Shown here: positions 1 through 6,367 of the stretch, in pieces
Numbering within the stretch: the first letter of the stretch is position 1
Layout of the letters: every line of letters starts with the position of its first letter
NCBI GenBank assembly: GCA_002376965.1
Contig: DFOV01000197.1
Span: 1 to 6,367, forward strand
Direction of reading: 5' to 3'
Source of the DNA: Gammaproteobacteria bacterium UBA3532
GTDB lineage: Bacteria; Pseudomonadota; Gammaproteobacteria; Enterobacterales; UBA3532
Length of the DNA: 6,367 nucleotides
The notes under the pieces: generated by a model
What the model was told of the DNA's origin: nothing
The model's input: the letters and a program-made list of their open reading frames with translations, nothing else
Database searches by the model: none
Translations under genes and position numbers: made by a program

Positions 1-2951
<2,951 letters not shown>

Positions 2952-3002
2952 TGCTTATATCCTGTTAGGTCTCGCGCGGTAGGTTACGCCACTGAATACG
3001 CC

Positions 3003-4274
3003 TTATTGAGTGAATTGTTCAGCGGTTAATTGTTCGATCACCGCTTGATTCAATAATGCTGCACTGGCTGTTTCAATCAGTTGTTGCTTGGCGCTCAGTA
3101 GTTCTTGCTGCGCCGCGATCCAGTCCTGATATTTTAGTCGCCCGCGATCATAGCCTGTTCTGGTGATGCTTAAAGCTCCTTCTAAATTAGGAATAACTTC
3201 GTCTCTCAATCGCTGGTGTGCAGCAATGAATTGCTGACGCTGTGAATAGGCTGTAAATAGCTGGTCATGGAGTGAGAGCAGGTGATCTGAACGTCGATAG
3301 GCTACCGCATTGCTTTCGGCGAGGGCGGCGCTAACGCGGTGACGATTGCGCCGTTCCGCGAAGAGTGGTATTGAAACGCCCAAGGTTAGCGCCGTATCGC
3401 CGCTTTCTTCCAACCGCTTTACCCCAAACTGCCAACTCAGGTCGGCTTGGTTTTGGGTCTTGGCCAAGCGAACTTCTGCTTCTTTGAGGCGCATTTCGCT
3501 GGCAAAAACCATGATAGCTGGAGACGTCTTAACCTTGTTATACAGGTCTGTGAAGCTTACTGCTGAACCAAAGGCGGATAAATCACCCTCCAATTTCGAG
3601 TACGGTAAGGTTGTATCGCCCCAATAGCGGGCCAGCGATACTTTTTGGCGCTCAAACTTGTAACTCAGGCCTTCTTGTCGCAGCTGAGACTGCATGAACA
3701 TCGCTTTTGCTCGCTTTACTTCAGCATCTGAGACCGCTCCGCGTTTTGCCCGAGTTTGGACCGTTTTATAAAGCCTTTTGGAAAGAGTGACGGCTTCCGA
3801 GGACAGTTGAAGCTCTGCTTGAGTCGTCAGTAGTTGGATAAAAACTCTGGTTACGTCACCGAGAACATCCAAAGTCTGTGCTTGGCGCTCGAGTTCAAGC
3901 TTATCTATCCGAGTATCAACCACTGAAACACGCTTGTCACGTTTATCGCCCAGTTCAATAACAGAGGATAGTGCTACGGTGACTTCGAGGTTGCCGAATC
4001 CGCTGAAATCGCCAGTACCAGCAACGTTTTCCGCATCCATGCCCAGCTGATAACCGGGTTTGAGTGCGTTGGCTTCGCGTTCAGCGAGTAGCCGTGTACG
4101 AGCAAATTTGAATTGATGAAGCTGTGGGTTTTGCCTTAGTGTTTTCTGAACCGCTAGTTTTAGCGTCAAGGCTTCATCAGCAGCCACCGGAGAGATTGGT
4201 ATAGCTACAAGGAGGCAGGATAAGCTGGTAACACAGGCTATCTTCCATCCCTTGTTAGTTATTGCTTTTAACAT
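3003..4274 (-). CDS. czcC: CzcC-type outer-membrane efflux channel (TolC/OEP family)
   Basis: This is a trimeric outer-membrane channel subunit of 423 residues that gives the metal pump an exit through the outer membrane. It has a Sec signal peptide with a positively charged start, a hydrophobic core and a probable cleavage site VAA|DEA after residue 32. The mature protein begins with LTLKLAVQKTLRQNPQL, typical of the first OEP repeat. Long amphipathic helices follow, and a second repeat near residues 250-420 includes GVSIPLFAERRNRHR (about 298-312) and a late GYDRGRLKYQDWIAAQQEL, matching the conserved Y-x3-G-x2-Y-x5-AQ pattern of OEP proteins. No lipobox cysteine is seen at the cleavage site, unlike many OprM-type proteins. 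The start is supported by AGAAGGGA upstream. Its place directly before the adaptor and the pump gives the classical czcC-B-A order. Family assignment is firm; the metal specificity is taken from the neighbours. Confidence 0.92.
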   Translation of the reverse strand: MLKAITNKGWKIACVTSLSCLLVAIPISPVAADEALTLKLAVQKTLRQNPQLHQFKFARTRLLAEREANALKPGYQLGMDAENVAGTGDFSGFGNLEVTVALSSVIELGDKRDKRVSVVDTRIDKLELERQAQTLDVLGDVTRVFIQLLTTQAELQLSSEAVTLSKRLYKTVQTRAKRGAVSDAEVKRAKAMFMQSQLRQEGLSYKFERQKVSLARYWGDTTLPYSKLEGDLSAFGSAVSFTDLYNKVKTSPAIMVFASEMRLKEAEVRLAKTQNQADLSWQFGVKRLEESGDTALTLGVSIPLFAERRNRHRVSAALAESNAVAYRRSDHLLSLHDQLFTAYSQRQQFIAAHQRLRDEVIPNLEGALSITRTGYDRGRLKYQDWIAAQQELLSAKQQLIETASAALLNQAVIEQLTAEQFTQ

Positions 4275-4298
4275 GGTTTTTTCCCTTCTGATTTAGTT

Positions 4299-4335
4299 GC
4301 ACTATTAGAGAGTGCCCGCACGCAATGAGCGGGCA
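4299..4335. repeat. two overlapping hairpins upstream of czcC
   Basis: TGCCCGC (4313-4319) pairs perfectly with GCGGGCA (4329-4335) around a 9-nt loop. GCACT (4299-4303) pairs with AGTGC (4311-4315) around a 7-nt loop. The two stems share 4313-4315, so they compete. They lie in the 74-nt leader between the 66-residue gene and czcC. Neither is followed by a T-run in the transcribed direction, so a classical terminator is unlikely. Partial attenuation or an mRNA-processing site is possible. Confidence 0.45.
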
Positions 4336-4348
4336 GTATGTCGGCTGT

Positions 4349-4549
4349 TTACCGTGCAATATTATTGTTATGTGAAGGGGGGCTTAAACGCCCTATTACC
4401 CGAGTGGAGGAATCGTCAGAAATGGCGTTCAAACGCTGAAAGAACCACTTTCTATCAGGCTGTTTTACGACATGTACGGATAGAGTATCAGCCCATGTCA
4501 CTGGTACTGTATATGCAATAAAGAGAGCAGAAACTAAGAGTTTCTTCAT
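4349..4549 (-). CDS. small exported protein of unknown function in the czc operon
   Basis: I do not recognise this 66-residue protein. It begins MKKLLVSALFIAYTVPVTWA, a textbook Sec signal peptide with likely cleavage at TWA|DTL, leaving a mature peptide of about 46 residues (DTLSVHVVKQ to SHNNNIAR). The mature part is hydrophilic and Arg/Asn/Ser-rich, has two histidines and no cysteine, so it is not an obvious metal-binding protein. I chose the ATG at 4549 because GGGGA lies 6 nt upstream and the signal peptide then starts cleanly; a TTG 12 codons upstream has no good ribosome site. The gene is in the same direction as its neighbours, 77 nt after the CzcI-like gene and 74 nt before czcC. It could be a periplasmic accessory or sensor peptide, or the remnant of a longer protein. 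Reality of the gene is likely; function is unknown. Confidence 0.6.
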   Translation of the reverse strand: MKKLLVSALFIAYTVPVTWADTLSVHVVKQPDRKWFFQRLNAISDDSSTRVIGRLSPPSHNNNIAR

Positions 4550-4555
4550 GATTAT

Positions 4556-4560
4556 TCCCC
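4556..4560 (-). promoter_or_regulatory. ribosome binding site fixing the start of the 66-residue exported protein
   Basis: On the minus strand GGGGA lies 6 nt before the ATG at 4549. It selects this start over the in-frame TTG at 4585, whose use would put 12 extra residues before the signal peptide. Confidence 0.6.
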
Positions 4561-4580
4561 ATAAATAGACTAACTGGCTC

Positions 4581-4601
4581 ACCAAGGCAAACTGCTTTGG
4601 T
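4581..4601. repeat. short hairpin between the CzcI-like gene and the 66-residue gene
   Basis: The arms ACCAA-g-GCA and TGC-t-TTGGT pair around a 3-nt loop with one internal mismatch (a G-U pair in the plus-strand RNA, A-C in the minus-strand RNA). It lies in the gap of the operon. No T-run follows on the minus strand, so it is not a typical terminator. It may stabilise or process the mRNA. Confidence 0.4.
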
Positions 4602-4626
4602 CTGTCATTAAGATATTGGTCGTCAA

Positions 4627-4986
4627 TTAGTAAATGGGGGGAGGGTTATCGGGAGATGCATGAAATGAAGTGTAATGCGCCTGGTAATCAATAGTCTCAT
4701 TAGCAGACTGGATCACCAACGAGTTCTCTTGTTGATTGTCACTGAGGAGTTGAGTTAATCCGTGACAATGACAGCAGTCGTTGCAATCAAATGATCCGAG
4801 CTCGCCGTGATCGGGCGGCGGTTCAGCTTTACTAAGTAAGCATGCTTGCTCACTTCCATCGTGCAGATGTTTGAAAGGGACGTTCTCTGTACCAGATTGA
4901 TGCATCCAGTGATTATCCGCCACAGCTGCTACCACTTGAACCGTAATCAAGATGAGCATTAGGAATGTGATGGCGTGACGGAGCAT
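4627..4986 (-). CDS. CzcI-like Cys/His-rich exported protein, first gene of the czc operon
   Basis: This is a 119-residue exported protein. A hydrophobic signal (about residues 5-22) with a probable cleavage site AVA|DNH after residue 23 sends it to the periplasm. The mature part carries scattered His (H26, H29, H40, H42), C49, and a dense cluster FDCNDCCHCHG with C68, C71, C72, H73, C74 and H75, followed by a polar tail ending DNPPPIY. This layout (signal peptide, His-rich segment, central Cys/His cluster, proline-containing end) and the place just before czcC resemble CzcI, a small protein linked to control of the czcICBA operon in Cupriavidus. The match is by architecture and position, from memory, not by alignment. 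The ATG has a distant Shine-Dalgarno (AAGGA about 14 nt upstream), so translation may be modest. A metal-sensing or metal-buffering role in the periplasm is inferred. Confidence 0.7.
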   Translation of the reverse strand: MLRHAITFLMLILITVQVVAAVADNHWMHQSGTENVPFKHLHDGSEQACLLSKAEPPPDHGELGSFDCNDCCHCHGLTQLLSDNQQENSLVIQSANETIDYQAHYTSFHASPDNPPPIY

Positions 4987-5019
4987 GGCGCGATTGGGGT
5001 TCCTTAATAAAGTCAGTTG

Positions 5020-5025
5020 ATTGTA
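5020..5025 (-). promoter_or_regulatory. candidate -10 box (TACAAT) for the czc operon, proximal
   Basis: On the minus strand TACAAT differs from TATAAT by one base and would start transcription about 27 nt before the CzcI-like ATG. The expected -35 (TGTTAG at 17 bp) is poor, which fits an activator-dependent promoter or no promoter at all. Confidence 0.3.
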
Positions 5026-5038
5026 GCACGGAATTCGA

Positions 5039-5054
5039 AGAGCTAACAGGCTCT
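5039..5054. repeat. AGAGC-N6-GCTCT inverted repeat, possible operator of the czc operon
   Basis: Perfect 5-bp arms (5039-5043 and 5050-5054) flank TAACAG. The element sits over the -35 region of the proximal candidate promoter and at the start point of the distal one, a place suited to an operator. Short arms like these can occur by chance. Confidence 0.35.
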
Positions 5055-5057
5055 AGA

Positions 5058-5066
5058 AATATAGCA
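5058..5066 (-). promoter_or_regulatory. candidate extended -10 box (TGCTATATT) for the czc operon, distal
   Basis: On the minus strand TGCTATATT fits the extended -10 pattern TGnTATAAT with one mismatch. No good -35 is visible. The start point would fall near 5051, inside the AGAGC/GCTCT inverted repeat, giving a leader of about 65 nt. Confidence 0.35.
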
Positions 5067-5096
5067 TTTTAATTCGTCTGAACGGCGCTTGTGGGC

Positions 5097-5127
5097 TTTT
5101 CAGTACGTCTAGACGTGGTGCTGAAAA
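5097..5127. promoter_or_regulatory. nested inverted repeat with perfect 12-bp palindrome in the divergent intergenic region
   Basis: The perfect palindrome ACGTCTAGACGT (5105-5116) lies inside a second pair of perfect 7-bp arms, TTTTCAG (5097-5103) and CTGAAAA (5121-5127). A further pair, TAGCATTTT (5062-5070) and AAAATGCTA (5125-5133), encloses the whole. No T-run follows on either strand, so an operator for a dimeric regulator is more likely than a terminator. It overlaps the -35 of a candidate promoter of the rightward gene. Confidence 0.5.
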
Positions 5128-5137
5128 ATGCTAAAGT
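5110..5137 (+). promoter_or_regulatory. candidate promoter of the four-helix membrane protein gene
   Basis: TAGACG (5110-5115, four of six -35 bases) is 16 bp before TAAAGT (5132-5137, four of six -10 bases), the latter preceded by TGC as an extended -10. The predicted start near 5144 leaves a short leader. The -35 overlaps the 12-bp palindrome, so a protein bound there could block or help polymerase. Confidence 0.35.
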
Positions 5138-5175
5138 CTGGGTGGTATTCAATTCTCAAAGTGTAAGGAATCGAT

Positions 5176-5550
5176 ATGGATAAGAAGTTTGTAATGACAG
5201 GGCTTGGCTACGGTATCTTAGGTTTAGCTTTGGGCATATTTATGGCGGCTACCAAGAATCATGGGCAGTTGGCTACGCATGCTCATATCATGTTGCTTGG
5301 TTTGGTTGTGTCTTTTATCTATGGCGTTTGTCATAAACTGTGGCTGCACGATGTGCCAAAGAAATTAGCGACGATTCAGTTTTACTTGCACCAGACTGGC
5401 ACCTTGGTGTTGTTGATTTCTCTGTTCTTAATGTATGGCGGCTATCTAGCCCCTAGTGTGTTGGGGCCGGTGTTGGGCATTGCCTCGATCGTCGTGCTGG
5501 CGGCAATGGTTATGATGAAGGTGCTTTTTATCAAGGCGAGCCGGAGTTGA
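5176..5550 (+). CDS. small four-helix membrane protein with heme-copper-oxidase-like His motif
   Basis: This is a 124-residue inner-membrane protein with four predicted helices at about residues 7-25, 35-53, 67-90 and 96-119. Helix 2 starts THAHIMLLGLVVSFIYG (34-50). The H-A-H-x3-LG pattern resembles the helix of heme-copper oxidase subunit I and NO reductase (as in AHxxLLGW), and small stand-alone proteins of this kind are sometimes labelled cytochrome-c-oxidase-like. Further histidines are H29, H53, H58 and H72, with H35, H37 and H72 near membrane ends where they could hold heme or a metal. It is far too short to be an oxidase catalytic subunit (about 450 residues or more). AAGGAA lies at ideal spacing before the ATG. 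The gene diverges from the czc operon and precedes the Zur-box region. Its role is unknown; a heme- or metal-linked membrane function is a guess. Confidence 0.75.
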   Translation: MDKKFVMTGLGYGILGLALGIFMAATKNHGQLATHAHIMLLGLVVSFIYGVCHKLWLHDVPKKLATIQFYLHQTGTLVLLISLFLMYGGYLAPSVLGPVLGIASIVVLAAMVMMKVLFIKASRS

Positions 5551-5613
5551 TTTATCCGGTCTCCAAGCAGGGGGAGTAGTTCAAAGGCATAGCAGGATGT
5601 TTTCTAAAATTCG

Positions 5614-5643
5614 TTGCTTCATTTCTAAATGTTATGATATAAC
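5614..5643 (+). promoter_or_regulatory. candidate promoter of the outer-membrane protein gene
   Basis: TTGCTT (5614-5619) is 18 bp before TATAAC (5638-5643), which carries an upstream TG as in an extended -10. The predicted start is near 5650 with a leader of about 35 nt. The -10 lies inside the first Zur-like palindrome, which suits repression by steric block. Confidence 0.45.
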
Positions 5644-5666
5644 ACACAAAATGTTATGATATATCC
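5627..5666 (+). promoter_or_regulatory. tandem Zur-box-like operator
   Basis: The 15-bp sequence AAATGTTATGATATA occurs twice, at 5627-5641 and 5649-5663, with a 22-bp period (about two helical turns). The first copy forms the palindrome TGTTATGATATAACA (5630-5644, centre 5637), matching the core of the known gammaproteobacterial Zur operator, TGTTATANTATAACA, with one mismatch. The second copy (5652-5666) keeps the left half, and its right half is degraded (TATATCC). Zur with bound zinc represses zinc-uptake genes, so the downstream gene should be expressed when zinc is scarce. Match to the consensus is from memory. Confidence 0.75.
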
Positions 5667-5684
5667 TATATAGAAGGGTGGCCG

Positions 5685-6367
5685 ATGAATACGAGTATTG
5701 GTGGAAAAATGTGGATTTTTGGGGTTGGGGCGTTGAGCCTGAGTCAGGTTGGCCTGGCGCAGTCGCTTAACCCGAATATTGGATTGGTTCTTAGCGGTTT
5801 TTATAAATCAGAAGATAGCGCACTTTCTGAGCGAGAGTCTGGGGTTGGGCTAGGGCATACCGAATTAAGTATCGAGAGTGCAATTGATAGCCATTTTCAA
5901 GGTCGGCTAACGGCTGCGTTAGAAACTAGTCATGGAGATACTGAGCTTGAGCTTGAAGAAGCCTATGTCGATACGCTTGGTTTGGCTGCTGGAACCACCG
6001 TTCGGTTTGGACGATTTTTCTCCGATATCGGCTATTTGAATGCCAAGCATAGCCATAGCGACGCTTTTGTTGAGCGTCCGACGGTTTATCGTGCCTTTAT
6101 GGGCGACCACTATTTTGATGATGGCCTTCGTATTGAGAGCGTGTTGCCAACACCGTTCTATTGGCATATTAGTGCAGAAGCATTTGATGGCGGTCAGCTC
6201 ACGGATAAAAGCAGCGACGACACCATTGGTGTTTATGCGTTGACAACTCGATGGGGCGGTGATGTAGGTAACGAGCATAGCTGGCAAGTAGGATTTTCAT
6301 ACTTGCACAATCGCTCCAGCGGGGAAAACGCTTTTGAGCTAGCGCATGCGGAAGAAGAGCATGAGCA
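5685..6367 (+). CDS. putative Zur-regulated outer-membrane beta-barrel protein (N-terminal 227 residues; 3' end outside window)
   Basis: I translated this from the ATG at 5685; it stays open to the window edge. A Sec signal peptide (MNTSIGGKMWIF...) has a likely cleavage site GLA|QSL after residue 25. The mature part starts LNPNIGLVLSGFY and alternates short amphipathic strands with polar turns (LSIESAIDSHFQGRLTAAL, LEEAYVDTLGLAAGTTVRFG, RFFSDIGYLNAKHSHSDAF), as in porin-like barrels. No TonB box or plug domain is seen, so it is not an ordinary TonB-dependent receptor. It resembles, from memory, a family of uncharacterised outer-membrane proteins found near zinc-related genes. HSH at 122-124 and the segment HAEEEHE (221-227) beginning at the edge suggest a metal-binding loop. 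AGAAGGG lies 6 nt before the start; a second ATG at codon 9 is possible. The tandem Zur-like sites upstream suggest a role in zinc acquisition, which is inference. Confidence 0.8.
   Translation, partial: MNTSIGGKMWIFGVGALSLSQVGLAQSLNPNIGLVLSGFYKSEDSALSERESGVGLGHTELSIESAIDSHFQGRLTAALETSHGDTELELEEAYVDTLGLAAGTTVRFGRFFSDIGYLNAKHSHSDAFVERPTVYRAFMGDHYFDDGLRIESVLPTPFYWHISAEAFDGGQLTDKSSDDTIGVYALTTRWGGDVGNEHSWQVGFSYLHNRSSGENAFELAHAEEEHE

Noticed and set aside
4312..4521. Plus-strand open frame of 69 codons opposite the 66-residue exported protein
   Set aside because: It has no ribosome site and no recognisable features; the minus-strand frame has a signal peptide and fits the operon direction.
5551..5600. 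Possible terminator after the four-helix protein gene (CTCC and GGAG around 5565-5580)
   Set aside because: The stem is short and no T-run follows; transcription may read through or end elsewhere.
5919..6287. Minus-strand open frame of 122 codons
   Set aside because: It lies antisense to the outer-membrane barrel gene, which has a signal peptide, ribosome site and promoter; the minus-strand frame has none of these.

Overview
The window looks like chromosomal or accessory DNA of a Gram-negative bacterium, most likely a gammaproteobacterium. It encodes outer-membrane proteins, RND efflux parts with Sec signal peptides, good Shine-Dalgarno sites, and a sequence very close to the gammaproteobacterial Zur operator. 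Base composition is balanced (about half G+C by eye). I cannot name the genus.

Positions 1-4986 (minus strand) hold a divalent heavy-metal export operon, read from right to left. It starts with a small Cys/His-rich exported protein resembling CzcI (4627-4986). Next is an unrecognised 66-residue exported protein (4349-4549). Then come the three parts of a CzcCBA-type efflux pump: the outer-membrane factor CzcC (3003-4274), the periplasmic adaptor CzcB with a striking His/Asp/Glu tandem repeat (1866-2951), and the inner-membrane RND proton antiporter CzcA (from 1855, running off the left edge at residue 618 of roughly 1,040). Gaps between genes are 10-77 nt, all in one direction, so a single transcript is likely. 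The CzcA proton-relay motif and the His-rich adaptor point to Zn/Cd/Co/Ni rather than Cu/Ag.

Positions 4987-5175 are a divergent intergenic region rich in inverted repeats. It contains a perfect 12-bp palindrome and candidate promoters facing both ways. To its right, on the plus strand, 5176-5550 encodes a four-helix membrane protein with a heme-copper-oxidase-like His motif.

Positions 5551-5684 carry two copies, 22 bp apart, of a Zur-box-like element over a candidate promoter. Immediately downstream is an outer-membrane beta-barrel protein (5685 to the right edge, incomplete) that begins a His/Glu-rich stretch just as the window ends. The locus therefore seems to put zinc export and a zinc-starvation outer-membrane protein side by side. 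The export arm would relieve metal excess across both membranes. The Zur-controlled arm would be made when zinc is scarce. The weakest parts of this reading are the promoters, the role of the 66-residue protein, and the role of the four-helix protein.
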